From Clostridia bacterium (lineage in GTDB: Bacteria > Bacillota > Clostridia > Oscillospirales > Acutalibacteraceae), in assembly GCA_024404145.1 (NCBI GenBank), contig JAKSQK010000002.1, forward strand, positions 104,646 through 168,645: DNA of 64,000 nucleotides, read 5' to 3'. The position numbers and the translations under genes are program-made. The notes under the pieces were generated by a model. The model worked only from the letters and a program-made list of their open reading frames with translations. It ran no database searches and was not told the origin of the DNA. Below, one piece after another: positions 50,012-58,222 of this stretch (position 1 is the stretch's first letter; each line of letters opens with the position of its first letter).

Positions 50012-51109
50012 TTAACCTATTATAAATATTTCAACATCTCTTCTGCCGAAAGCAACACAGGCGCTTCTCGAAGCGAAAAACAAGTCGACATTTGTAGGCC
50101 TTGATTTTACAAATCCGCCCGTATCCGCCGCAATGGCATAACCGTAATTATACCTGCCGTCTTTCGACCTTATATACATCTTTGTACCGTAAGGAATATA
50201 TCTCGGGTTAACCGCAATGTATCCGGGTTTCGGCGAAACGCCGGTTGAACATCTATGACCTGTATAGGTATATCCCGTTGCCTCAACCGTAATTTTCTTC
50301 TTATAGTTTACGGGGGCGCCGCTCTTATCAAGTTTTATTGCCTTTTTCGGCGATAAAACCGAAACGGTTTTGACATTTTTGCTCGTTGTTACGGCTTTCG
50401 ATTTTTTGGCGCCGGTACCGACTATCGTTTTATTGCTTACGGCATTTGATAACACCGTAACATCTTCTACGGTTGTACTGACAACATTGCCGTTAACAAC
50501 CTTATTCGTATAGGTTACTTTCTTTTTGCCGTCTTCCCCCTTTATAAAGGTCTTTGTTCCTTTAAGTTTTTTGGAAGAATAAACGGTTTTTGTTTTGCAG
50601 GGAACAGACTCCGTATAACTGTCTTTAACATACTCGACATCACTGTACTGAATAATGGCCTCGCTGTCGATTACGGTGTCGGCGGACGGGTCTAATAAAT
50701 CATATTTATCAACCTTAAATCCAACCTGCTCTAAAATCTCTTTTACGGTTGACTTAACGGTCATAACCTCGATGATTTCATCGCCTACCGCAATATAAAC
50801 CGGAAAAGAATAATTAACGGTTACATTTATATATCCGTCTTCATTTTTGGTATCGACTATTTCATAGTCGCCCGATTCGAGCGTTACGCACCTGACGGCT
50901 TGTTCGGGACTGTCGTTCAAAAGATGAACTATCTTTGTTGTCTTGCCGTCAAAAATTCTGAATGAACTTACATTCGCTCCGATAACAGAAAAAGAAAACA
51001 TAGATGCTATGCACAAAATAAGCGCCAACAGTATTCTGCTGTACTTCGAAGCAAAATCTAATGTACTACACAATGTGTTATTAGCAATAGTTTTGATTTT
51101 TGAAATCAT
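50012..51109 (-). CDS. yabE: YabE-like cell-wall protein with DUF348, G5 and 3D domains
   Basis: 365 aa exported protein. N-terminal signal/anchor helix (ILLALILCIASMFSFSVIGA, about 26-45). DUF348 repeats follow (FDGKTTKIVHLLNDSPEQAV and VYIAVGDEIIEVMTVKSTVKEIL region, about 50-145), then a G5 domain (about 150-220), a Ser/Thr/Lys linker and a C-terminal 3D domain (about 275-365) with VEATGYTYTG, YIAVNPRYIPYGTKMYI and AADTGG, VDLFF holding the conserved Asp residues. 3D domains are lytic-transglycosylase-like catalytic modules, and related Rpf/Sps proteins remodel peptidoglycan. GGAGATAT precedes the ATG. A consensus promoter and WalR-type box lie upstream. Confidence 0.92.
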   Translation of the reverse strand: MISKIKTIANNTLCSTLDFASKYSRILLALILCIASMFSFSVIGANVSSFRIFDGKTTKIVHLLNDSPEQAVRCVTLESGDYEIVDTKNEDGYINVTVNYSFPVYIAVGDEIIEVMTVKSTVKEILEQVGFKVDKYDLLDPSADTVIDSEAIIQYSDVEYVKDSYTESVPCKTKTVYSSKKLKGTKTFIKGEDGKKKVTYTNKVVNGNVVSTTVEDVTVLSNAVSNKTIVGTGAKKSKAVTTSKNVKTVSVLSPKKAIKLDKSGAPVNYKKKITVEATGYTYTGHRCSTGVSPKPGYIAVNPRYIPYGTKMYIRSKDGRYNYGYAIAADTGGFVKSRPTNVDLFFASRSACVAFGRRDVEIFIIG

Positions 51110-51185
51110 TAAATATCTCCTTTATTCTAACAAGCGCATCTCATATTTTTTGTGATTTTTGCGCCGTTTTTTAAGGCCGGGTGTA

Positions 51186-51214
51186 ATTATATCCACACTT
51201 TCAATAGATGTCAA
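51186..51214 (-). promoter_or_regulatory. Consensus promoter of the G5/3D gene
   Basis: Minus strand TTGACA (51209-51214), 17-bp spacer, TATAAT (51186-51191). The 5' leader to the ATG at 51109 is about 70 nt with no obvious riboswitch. Confidence 0.9.
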
Positions 51215-51272
51215 ATCGAAAAAGAGGGTGTTTTTTGTGCATTTTGACGAAAAGGTTACAAAATGTCAATAG

Positions 51273-51289
51273 ATTACAAAGTTGTAACA
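51273..51289 (-). promoter_or_regulatory. WalR-type box upstream of the G5/3D gene
   Basis: Minus strand TGTTAC-AACTT-TGTAAT matches the WalR consensus TGTWAH-N5-TGTWAH exactly. It lies 58 bp upstream of the -35 box. A further TGTAAC (51255-51260) stands nearer the promoter with a poor second half. Confidence 0.6.
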
Positions 51290-51434
51290 TTTGTTTTGCG
51301 GGATATATTGACATTTTTTGCCATAAAACTTGGTCAACTATACAAATTTTAGCATTTGCGGTTTATCCCCGACTACATTTTTGGTTTCAGATAAATAATT
51401 TTTTACTAATATTTACAAAATATTCAAAAAATGC

Positions 51435-51463
51435 TTTACAAATAAACCGCTATATGTTATACT
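51435..51463 (+). promoter_or_regulatory. Promoter of pyrR-uraA
   Basis: TTTACA (51435-51440), 17-bp spacer, TATACT (51458-51463); predicted start near 51470, giving a leader of about 125 nt before pyrR. Confidence 0.8.
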
Positions 51464-51469
51464 ATGTAA

Positions 51470-51578
51470 GTAATAAAATTCCTTTAAGTTCGGTACCGAG
51501 ATGCCGGCAAGGTTGTATAAATATGTGTATTTTATTTGTATAATTGCGCCGTGCATTCAGTTGCACGGTGTTTTTTGT
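51470..51578 (+). promoter_or_regulatory. Pyrimidine-responsive attenuator (PyrR leader)
   Basis: The leader has a hairpin CGGTA-CCGAGA-TGCCG (51491-51506) whose loop fits the PyrR hexaloop CNGNGA, then a terminator CCGTGC/GCACGG (51549-51568) with TGTTTTTT. PyrR bound with UMP would favour the terminator. The antiterminator pairing was not resolved by eye. Confidence 0.65.
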
Positions 51579-51594
51579 TTTCGGAGGCAGTCTT

Positions 51595-52131
51595 ATGTCT
51601 GAATACAAAGCAACGATTATGGACGATATGGCGGTTACAAGAGCGCTTAAAAGGATATCTCATGAAATACTTGAAAGAAACAACGGCGGAAACGATATTT
51701 GTCTTATCGGCATAAAGCGCCGTGGCGTTCCGATGTCGCAAAGGATAGCGGAAAACATCAAGAATATCGAAAACACAGATGTTTTATGCGGTATTTTGGA
51801 TATAACCTTTTATCGGGACGATTTATCGATTATTTCGCCCGATCCCGTAATAAAACCCGCCTCTGTCCCCTTTGATATAACGGGTAAAACCGTTATTTTG
51901 GTTGACGATGTTTTATATACCGGCAGAACGGCAAGAGCCGCTATGGATGCGATTATGTCGCTCGGGCGCCCTGCGGCGATAGAACTTGCCGTCTTAATCG
52001 ACCGAGGCCACAGGGAGTTGCCGATAAGGGGCGATTTTGTCGGCAAAAATGTTCCGACTTCGAAATCGGAGCATATTTCGGTAAAGATGCCGCCCTATGA
52101 TGAGTTTCTTGCGGTAGAGCTTTACGGATAG
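51595..52131 (+). CDS. pyrR: Bifunctional pyrimidine operon regulator / uracil phosphoribosyltransferase
   Basis: RNA-binding attenuation protein of pyrimidine genes with a UPRTase fold. 178 aa from the ATG at 51595 with CGGAGG upstream; the frame open from 51544 lies over the attenuator. The PRPP-binding signature [17 protein letters not shown] is clear (about residues 98-114), along with [17 protein letters not shown] (about 40-56) and ITFYRDD. The C-terminal [18 protein letters not shown] is typical of PyrR. uraA follows, so uracil uptake is under the same control. Confidence 0.96.
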   Translation: MSEYKATIMDDMAVTRALKRISHEILERNNGGNDICLIGIKRRGVPMSQRIAENIKNIENTDVLCGILDITFYRDDLSIISPDPVIKPASVPFDITGKTVILVDDVLYTGRTARAAMDAIMSLGRPAAIELAVLIDRGHRELPIRGDFVGKNVPTSKSEHISVKMPPYDEFLAVELYG

Positions 52132-52224
52132 CCCCTATATATATATTATGTGTGTATATAAAGCAGAAATGCTTATATAAATATTAATTTGCACCCGTGT
52201 GTGCAGAATATGGAGGAAATAAAA

Positions 52225-53559
52225 ATGAATCTTGTCTATGGTGTAAAAGACAAACCGAAATTCGGTCAGCTGATCGTTTTCGCATTCCAGCAGTTGCTTG
52301 CAATTCTCGCTGCAACTATCGCCGTACCTTCTATTGTAGGTAACGGTATGTCCCAGTCGGCAGCGCTTTTCGGCGCAGGTGTCGGCACTCTCGTATATCT
52401 TCTCTTTACTAAGTTTAAGAGCCCTGTTTTCCTCGGTTCTTCATTCGCATTTTTAGGTTCAATGTTCGCCGCATTCGGCGGTGCAGCAAGTGCAAGTATC
52501 GGATTTGCCGGAATTATAATCGGTGCCGTTTTTGCAGGTCTTGTTTATGTTGTTATTGCTCTTATCGTAAAACTCGCAGGAGTTAAATGGATAAACAAAC
52601 TTATGCCGGCAGTTGTTATCGGACCTACCGTTTCGATAATCGGTCTTTCTCTTGCAACAAACGCAGTAGGCGACCTTCAAGTAGGTAAAGTTCTAAATAG
52701 CGACGGCGCTTCGGTTGCAAGTGTTTATGTTTGCCTTATCTGCGGTCTTATAACCCTCTTTACAGTTGTTCTTTGTTCTGTATTCGGCAAGAAAATGACA
52801 AAACTCATTCCGTTTATAATCGGTATTTTGGCAGGTTATATTGCCGCTGCTATCTTTACTGTTATCGGTATAAAAACAGGAAATGACGCTCTTAAAGTTA
52901 TCGACTTCTCGGTATTTAAGAATATGACAATTTTCGCAATTCCCGAGTTTACATTTATTGAAGCATTTAAGGGCTTTAAGGCAATAGATGCTACATATAT
53001 CGCAACCGTAGCAGTTGCTTATATTCCGGTTGCATTCGTTGTATTTGCAGAACACATTGCCGACCACAAAAACCTCTCTTCCGTTATCGACCAAGACCTC
53101 CTCGAAGAGCCCGGTCTTCACAGAACCCTTTTGGGCGACGGTGTAGGTTCTATGGTAGGCGCATTCTTCGGCGGCTGCCCCAACACAACCTACGGCGAAT
53201 CGGTTGGTTGCGTAGCAATTACGGGTAACGCTTCGGTTGTAACAATTCTTACAACTGCTATAATGGCTATCATCATTTCCTTCTTCGGACCGTTTGTAAC
53301 ATTCCTTGCTACCATTCCTAACTGCGTAATGGGCGGTGTTTGCATTACACTTTACGGATTTATCGCAGTAAGCGGTCTTAAAATGATTCAGGATGTTGAT
53401 TTAAGCCAAAACAAAAACCTCTTTGTTGTTGCCGTAATTCTTATCTGCGGTATCGGCGGTCTTTCGATTTCCTTCGGAAAGGTTACTCTTACCTCCATCG
53501 CTTGTGCGCTTATCCTCGGCATTATAACAAACCTTCTCGTTTCAAAAAAGGAAGACTAA
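52225..53559 (+). CDS. uraA: Uracil permease (NCS2 family)
   Basis: Proton-coupled nucleobase importer. 444 aa, 14 membrane segments expected. Features: PKFGQLIVFAFQQLLAILAAT at the N-terminus (split as PKFGQLIVFAFQQLL), PVFLGSSFAFLGSM, the substrate-motif region AEHIADHKNLS in TM8 (Glu conserved in UraA), GCPNTTYGESVGCVA in TM10 and LYGFIAVSGLKM. TGGAGGAAATAAAA precedes the ATG at 52225; an earlier ATG at 52189 lacks such a site. It is 93 bp after pyrR with a GTGC-type small hairpin in the gap, and is followed by a terminator. Confidence 0.95.
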   Translation: MNLVYGVKDKPKFGQLIVFAFQQLLAILAATIAVPSIVGNGMSQSAALFGAGVGTLVYLLFTKFKSPVFLGSSFAFLGSMFAAFGGAASASIGFAGIIIGAVFAGLVYVVIALIVKLAGVKWINKLMPAVVIGPTVSIIGLSLATNAVGDLQVGKVLNSDGASVASVYVCLICGLITLFTVVLCSVFGKKMTKLIPFIIGILAGYIAAAIFTVIGIKTGNDALKVIDFSVFKNMTIFAIPEFTFIEAFKGFKAIDATYIATVAVAYIPVAFVVFAEHIADHKNLSSVIDQDLLEEPGLHRTLLGDGVGSMVGAFFGGCPNTTYGESVGCVAITGNASVVTILTTAIMAIIISFFGPFVTFLATIPNCVMGGVCITLYGFIAVSGLKMIQDVDLSQNKNLFVVAVILICGIGGLSISFGKVTLTSIACALILGIITNLLVSKKED

Positions 53560-53579
53560 AATTTAATTAAAGTTTTTTG

Positions 53580-53610
53580 CCGCCGTGCATTTTGTACGGC
53601 GGTTATTTTT
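53580..53610 (+). terminator. Terminator after uraA
   Basis: CCGCCGT (53580-53586) pairs with ACGGCGG (53596-53602) followed by TTATTTTT. It lies between convergent genes. Confidence 0.85.
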
Positions 53611-54205
53611 ATGCCCTTATGAAAGCCGAAACAAGAATATAAAGCGCAACGATTAAAACCGAGATGTTTAGGTTTCCGTTTATAATAAAGGTTATGCCTA
53701 AAATAATAAGCAAAATACCCAAAACAAAGGTAATAATCCTGACTATGCGCTCGGCTTTATATATATCGTTAAACCTTTTGGCGAGAATAAGTTTTAAGAT
53801 AACTCCGCCGTCGAGCCCCAAAACAGGGAGCATATTAAAAACAAATATCGCAAGATTTATCAAAGAACAGTTCAGCGAAAAGCCGTTTTTTGTTACAAGA
53901 TAGTTTATATAAAGAGAGCCGAACATTAAAAGATTTACGGCAGGGCCCGAAAGCGAAACAAAAAAATCTCCGCATCGCTTTTTTGAAAATCCTCTTGTTA
54001 TGCTGATACTTGCGGGAACAAGTTTTATGGATTTCGGCTCACATTCGCATATCCACATTGCGATAAGATGCCCTGCCTCGTGCAAAAGCGCAGAAAAAAG
54101 GGTAGGCAAAACAAGTCCCGTTCTATCGGTTGCCAACATAAAGGCGATGACCGCCGAAAAAAGAAAAGATATATATATTTCGGTACCGAAAAGCTTAAAC
54201 TTCAT
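53609..54205 (-). CDS. M50 (site-2 protease) family membrane protease, SpoIVFB-like
   Basis: Intramembrane zinc protease, 198 aa, about six helices. Metal site HEAGH in LLHEAGHLIAMW (His42, Glu43, His46) and the third ligand region LPVLGLDGGVI (Asp of LDGG, about residue 131). The compact size and the absence of PDZ or CBS domains match the SpoIVFB branch, which cleaves pro-sigma-K in sporulating Firmicutes. Substrate here is unknown. It overlaps the upstream 70-aa membrane gene by 11 bp, in the position where spoIVFA would be. Confidence 0.82.
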   Translation of the reverse strand: MKFKLFGTEIYISFLFSAVIAFMLATDRTGLVLPTLFSALLHEAGHLIAMWICECEPKSIKLVPASISITRGFSKKRCGDFFVSLSGPAVNLLMFGSLYINYLVTKNGFSLNCSLINLAIFVFNMLPVLGLDGGVILKLILAKRFNDIYKAERIVRIITFVLGILLIILGITFIINGNLNISVLIVALYILVSAFIRA

Positions 54206-54407
54206 ATTTTCCTTTGTCCTCCAAAACTTCGCTGACTGATGTTTCGTCTAAAACATATTTTATATATAGGTCTTTGAGTTTTGAAAAAAGCGGTTTGCTC
54301 GTAAACCTGATTAAGACTACCGAGAGCAGTACCAAAACAACCGTTACCGATTCGATGATAATGCATTTTGCGAAAAACGGACGCACTTTAATTTCTTTTT
54401 CTTGCAT
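54195..54407 (-). CDS. Short single-pass membrane protein upstream of the SpoIVFB-like protease
   Basis: 70 aa: a short basic N-terminus (KEIKVRPFFAK), one membrane helix (about residues 12-33, CIIIESVTVVLVLLSVVLI), and a charged tail (YIKYVLDETSVSEVLEDKGK). It starts at 54407 with AAAGG upstream and overlaps the protease gene. SpoIVFA, the usual partner, has a helix plus an LytM-type M23 domain; that domain is missing here. It may be a reduced partner or regulator of the protease. No family recognised. Confidence 0.65.
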   Translation of the reverse strand: MQEKEIKVRPFFAKCIIIESVTVVLVLLSVVLIRFTSKPLFSKLKDLYIKYVLDETSVSEVLEDKGKYEV

Positions 54408-54425
54408 CTAAATCTACCTTTCTTA

Positions 54426-54454
54426 TTGTAAAACATATAAAAATTTGCTATACT
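54426..54454 (+). promoter_or_regulatory. Promoter of ygiQ-mnmA-rsmG
   Basis: TTGTAA (54426-54431), 17-bp spacer, TATACT (54449-54454); predicted start about 22 nt before the ATG at 54483. Confidence 0.75.
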
Positions 54455-54482
54455 TATATATATTTAAGAAAGGTGTGAAAGT

Positions 54483-56372
54483 ATGCCGTTTTTACCGCTT
54501 GATATCGAAGAAATGAAAAACTACGGCTTTGATACTCCCGATTTTATAATCGTTACGGGCGATGCCTATGTTGACCACCCGAGTTTCGGAACAGCGATTA
54601 TTTCGAGGGTTCTTGAAGCAAACGGATATAATGTCTGCATAATTTCACAGCCCCAAAACGATGCCGATTTTTCCCGTTTCGGAAAACCGAGATTTGCCTT
54701 TTTGGTAAACAGCGGAAACATAGACTCAATGGTTGCCCACTATACCGCCGCCAAAAAGAAAAGAAGCGAAGATGCGTATTCGCCCGGCGGTGTTGCCGGA
54801 AGGCGCCCCGACCGAGCCGTTATAGTTTATACAAAGGCGCTTAGAAGAATTTTCGGAGATGTTGCCATTGCAATAGGCGGAATAGAGGCATCTCTTCGCC
54901 GTTTTGCGCATTATGACTACTGGTCTGATACCGTTAAGCCCTCTATTCTCATAGACTCGGGCGCCGACCTTCTTATGTACGGAATGGGCGAAAAGCATAT
55001 TGTTGAAATTGCAAACCGCCTTAAAAACGGCGAAAATATAAAAGATTTGCATGATATAAAAGGCACCTGCTATGCCGTAAATATAGCCGATTATACGGCA
55101 AACAGCGCAAAGGAATGTCCCTCTTTTGAGCTGGTAAGCGAACCGACCGAAAGCGGAAAAAGGCAGTATGCCGTTTCTTGCAGGATAGAGCAGGAGCAAC
55201 ACGATGCCGTAAGAGGCAAAAGGGTTGTCCAGCGCCACGGCGATTTAATGGTTATCCAAAATCCGCCGCCTCCCGTTTTAACAACCGAAGAAATGGACGA
55301 AATTTATGCTTTGCCGTTTATGCGGGATTACCATCCCTCCTATAAAAAAATGGGCGGTGTTCCCGCAATCGAAGAGGTTAAATTTTCGGTTATTCATAAC
55401 CGAGGTTGTTTCGGAAATTGCAATTTCTGCGCCATCGCCTACCATCAGGGCAGAGAAATTTCTTCAAGAAGCCACGAATCAGTTATCGGCGAGGTTAAAA
55501 AGATAACCGAAATGGAAGATTTTAAGGGCTATATCCACGATGTCGGCGGTCCTACCGCAAATTTTCGTTTTTCTTCCTGCGAAAAGCAAAAGGCAAACGG
55601 TCTTTGTCCCGACAGAAAATGCCTTGCGCCTGATATATGCCCTGCATTAAAGGTTGACCACAGCGATTATTTGGAGTTGCTTCGAAAAATAAGGGCTCTC
55701 CCGAAGGTTAAAAAGGTATTTATCCGCTCGGGTATTCGTTACGATTATCTTCTTGCCGACAAAAACGAAGAGTTTTTCGACGAACTCGTAAAATATCACA
55801 TAAGCGGTCAATTAAAGGTGGCTCCCGAGCATGTTTCAAACGCCTGTCTTAAAAGAATGGGCAAACCGAATGTTGAAGTTTACGAAGAATTTAAGCGAAA
55901 ATTTTATAAAAAAACCGAGCAAATCGGCAAAAAACAGTATTTAGTTCCCTATCTTATGTCTTCCCATCCGGGAAGTACATTAAACGATGCCATAGAACTA
56001 TCTTTATTCCTTAAAAAAGAGGGTCTTCACCCCGAGCAAGTTCAGGATTTTTATCCTACCCCCGGCACCGTTTCAACCTGTATGTTCTATACGGGCCTTG
56101 ACCCGTTTACATTAGAATCGGTATATGTTCCAAAAACACCTGCCGAAAAGGCGGAACAACGGGCGCTTTTACAGTATTACCGCCCCGAAAACCGAAAACT
56201 CGTTATGTCTGCTCTTAAAAAGGCAAAGCGGTTTGACCTTATCGGAACGGGCAAAAACTGCCTTATTGCCCCCGATAAGAGCGAAAAATCCCTTAACAAT
56301 ATTAAACCGAAAAAAAAGAAAAAAACTATAAGAAATATACATAAACCTAAGAAAAAGCAGGGAAAAGTATGA
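54483..56372 (+). CDS. ygiQ: YgiQ-family radical SAM protein
   Basis: 629 aa, function unknown for the family. N-terminal cobalamin-type Rossmann part with DFIIVTGDAYVDHPSFG, a middle domain with GGIEASLRRFAHYDYW, the radical SAM cluster GCFGNCNFCAI (CxxxCxxC, about residues 312-320), SRSHESVIGEV, and the C-terminal DUF3362-like region ending in PDRKCLAPDICPALKVDH. The last 25 residues are almost all Lys/Pro, a basic tail that may bind nucleic acid. The stop overlaps mnmA (ATGA). AAAGGTGTGAAAGT precedes the start. Confidence 0.93.
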   Translation: MPFLPLDIEEMKNYGFDTPDFIIVTGDAYVDHPSFGTAIISRVLEANGYNVCIISQPQNDADFSRFGKPRFAFLVNSGNIDSMVAHYTAAKKKRSEDAYSPGGVAGRRPDRAVIVYTKALRRIFGDVAIAIGGIEASLRRFAHYDYWSDTVKPSILIDSGADLLMYGMGEKHIVEIANRLKNGENIKDLHDIKGTCYAVNIADYTANSAKECPSFELVSEPTESGKRQYAVSCRIEQEQHDAVRGKRVVQRHGDLMVIQNPPPPVLTTEEMDEIYALPFMRDYHPSYKKMGGVPAIEEVKFSVIHNRGCFGNCNFCAIAYHQGREISSRSHESVIGEVKKITEMEDFKGYIHDVGGPTANFRFSSCEKQKANGLCPDRKCLAPDICPALKVDHSDYLELLRKIRALPKVKKVFIRSGIRYDYLLADKNEEFFDELVKYHISGQLKVAPEHVSNACLKRMGKPNVEVYEEFKRKFYKKTEQIGKKQYLVPYLMSSHPGSTLNDAIELSLFLKKEGLHPEQVQDFYPTPGTVSTCMFYTGLDPFTLESVYVPKTPAEKAEQRALLQYYRPENRKLVMSALKKAKRFDLIGTGKNCLIAPDKSEKSLNNIKPKKKKKTIRNIHKPKKKQGKV

Positions 56373-57394
56373 AAGTTGCACTTGGAATGAGCGGCGGTGT
56401 TGACTCATCGGCGGCGGCGCTTATACTAAAAAATTCGGGTTATGATGTTTTAGGCATAACCCTTAAACTCTTCGGCGAAAGCGATGCCGATGCAAAAACA
56501 GTTTGCGATAAACTGAAAATAGAGCATAGGATTATTGATTTAACCGAACTTTTTAAGAAAACCGTTATTTCGGATTTTATAAGCCAGTATCAACTCGGCG
56601 CAACGCCTAACCCTTGTATCGTTTGCAACGAAAAGATAAAGTTCGGCGCTATGCTCGAATATGCTTTATCGCAAAAAGCGGAAATGACGGCAACGGGGCA
56701 TTATGCCGTTATCGAAAAAAACGGCGACCGTTTTTTGCTTAAAAAACCTGCCGATATTTCGAAAGACCAGACCTATGTTTTATACGGACTTTCTCAGTAT
56801 CAGTTGTCGCATACCCTTTTTCCGCTCGGCAACCTAAGCAAAGCGCAGGTAAGAGATATTGCCGAAGAAAACGGCTTTGTCAATGCCAAAAAAAAGGACA
56901 GTCAGGATATCTGCTTTGTTGAAGACGGCGACTATGCAAAATTTATCGCCGATATGACGGGCGAAGTTCCCGAAAAAGGATATTTTACTGATATAAACGG
57001 CAACATTTTAGGCGAACATAAGGGGCTTATAAACTATACCGTAGGTCAGCGCAAGGGACTTGGTATTGCGCTCGGAAAACCCGCTTTTGTAATTGAAAAA
57101 AATACCGATAACAAGCAGGTTGTTTTAGGCGATGAGGACTGTCTTTTCAAGAAAAATGTCCTTATAAACAATACTAATTTTATCCCCTTTGATAATATAA
57201 GCGGTGATATAAAATGCCTTGCGAAACTGCGCTACCGCCACAAAGAAGAGCCCTGCATTATCCACCCCGTTTCCAAAACGCAGGTTTTAATCGAATTTGA
57301 AAAGCCCCAGAGAGCCCCCGCCAAAGGTCAGTCGGCTGTTTTTTACGACGGCGACTATTGTTTAGGCGGCGGAATAATCGAAAAAGGATATTAG
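56369..57394 (+). CDS. mnmA: tRNA-specific 2-thiouridylase MnmA
   Basis: Adds the 2-thio group to wobble U34 of Lys, Glu and Gln tRNAs. 341 aa. ATP pyrophosphatase loop SGGVDSS (residues 8-14), the first catalytic Cys in NPCIVCN, the second Cys in DSQDICFV, and GKPAFVIEKN-type C-terminal domain with GQSAVFYDGDYCLGGGII. Both catalytic Cys are present. It overlaps ygiQ by 4 bp and is 3 bp before rsmG. An IscS-type sulfur donor is not in this window. Confidence 0.96.
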   Translation: MKVALGMSGGVDSSAAALILKNSGYDVLGITLKLFGESDADAKTVCDKLKIEHRIIDLTELFKKTVISDFISQYQLGATPNPCIVCNEKIKFGAMLEYALSQKAEMTATGHYAVIEKNGDRFLLKKPADISKDQTYVLYGLSQYQLSHTLFPLGNLSKAQVRDIAEENGFVNAKKKDSQDICFVEDGDYAKFIADMTGEVPEKGYFTDINGNILGEHKGLINYTVGQRKGLGIALGKPAFVIEKNTDNKQVVLGDEDCLFKKNVLINNTNFIPFDNISGDIKCLAKLRYRHKEEPCIIHPVSKTQVLIEFEKPQRAPAKGQSAVFYDGDYCLGGGIIEKGY

Positions 57395-57397
57395 AAT

Positions 57398-58114
57398 ATG
57401 ATAGATTTCGAAATTGAAAAAATACTGCCGATTTGCGCCGATTTCGGGTTGGAACTCGATAAAACGGCGACCGACCGCCTTAATATTTACGGTAATTTGC
57501 TTTGCAGTTGGAACGAAAAAATGAACCTTACCGCCATAACAGAGCCCGAAGAGGTTTTATATAAGCATTTTCTTGACTGTCTTCTTTTTTTTAAGAATGT
57601 TGATGTTCGCCAAAATGCAAAAATAATAGATGTCGGAACGGGAGCCGGTTTTCCGGGGCTTGTTCTTAAAATCGCAAGGCCCGATATTAAACTGACTTTG
57701 CTTGACGGCCTTAACAAACGGCTGACCTTTTTAAGCGCCGTTTTGGGCGAAACGGAACTCGAAGCCGAAACGGTACATTTAAGGGCGGAAGACGGCGGTA
57801 AAGACCCGAAATACCGAGAAAAGTTCGATATCGCCTGTGCCAGAGCCGTTGCAAACCTGCCGGTTTTATGCGAATACTGTATCCCGTTTGTAAAAACAAA
57901 CGGACTGTTCGTTGCGATGAAGGGCTCAAAGGGAAGCGAAGAAGCAAGGTCGGCTCTTAACGCCTATAAGGTTCTCGGCTGTGAAAAACCAACCATTATA
58001 TGCGAAAATTTAAGAAATGATGAAGAAAGAACCTTCATAATTTCAAAAAAGATATCGCAAACTTCGACAAAATACCCCCGAATGGGCGGAAAAATAGCAA
58101 AAAGCGCTCTGTAA
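57398..58114 (+). CDS. rsmG: 16S rRNA m7G527 methyltransferase RsmG
   Basis: Methylates G527 of 16S rRNA. 238 aa. SAM motif IIDVGTGAGFPGLVL (about residues 72-86), LDGLNKRLTFL, and SCARAVANLPVLCEYCIPF-type segment ARAVANLPVL. N-terminal helix region NLLCSWNEKMNLTAITEP is typical. The stop codon lies inside the downstream terminator hairpin, so termination is immediate. In B. subtilis rsmG (gidB) is followed by noc, as is the case here with a ParB-like gene. Confidence 0.96.
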   Translation: MIDFEIEKILPICADFGLELDKTATDRLNIYGNLLCSWNEKMNLTAITEPEEVLYKHFLDCLLFFKNVDVRQNAKIIDVGTGAGFPGLVLKIARPDIKLTLLDGLNKRLTFLSAVLGETELEAETVHLRAEDGGKDPKYREKFDIACARAVANLPVLCEYCIPFVKTNGLFVAMKGSKGSEEARSALNAYKVLGCEKPTIICENLRNDEERTFIISKKISQTSTKYPRMGGKIAKSAL

Positions 58115-58129
58115 AAGAGCGCTTTTTTT
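58099..58129 (+). terminator. Terminator overlapping the rsmG stop
   Basis: AAAAAGCGCTCT (58099-58110) pairs with AGAGCGCTTTTT (58116-58127), then more T residues. The rsmG TAA at 58112-58114 is in the loop region. Confidence 0.92.
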
Positions 58130-58162
58130 GTTTTTTAAGGGGTTTTTGTCGATGTCTTTTTC

Positions 58163-58191
58163 TTTACTTTTCGTAAAATTACTGCCATAAT
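58163..58191 (+). promoter_or_regulatory. Promoter of the Noc/ParB-like gene
   Basis: TTTACT (58163-58168), 17-bp spacer, CATAAT (58186-58191); predicted start about 25 nt before the ATG. Confidence 0.65.
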
Positions 58192-58222
58192 TAAGATACA
58201 AAGTTGAGAGGAAAGAAGACTT

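Noticed and set aside
51110..51185. c-di-AMP (ydaO-type) riboswitch before the G5/3D gene
   Set aside because: The leader is only about 70 nt, too short, and lacks the conserved elements.
52132..52224. Second riboswitch or attenuator between pyrR and uraA
   Set aside because: Only a small GCAC/GTGC hairpin is seen, no T-run and no purine-riboswitch core.
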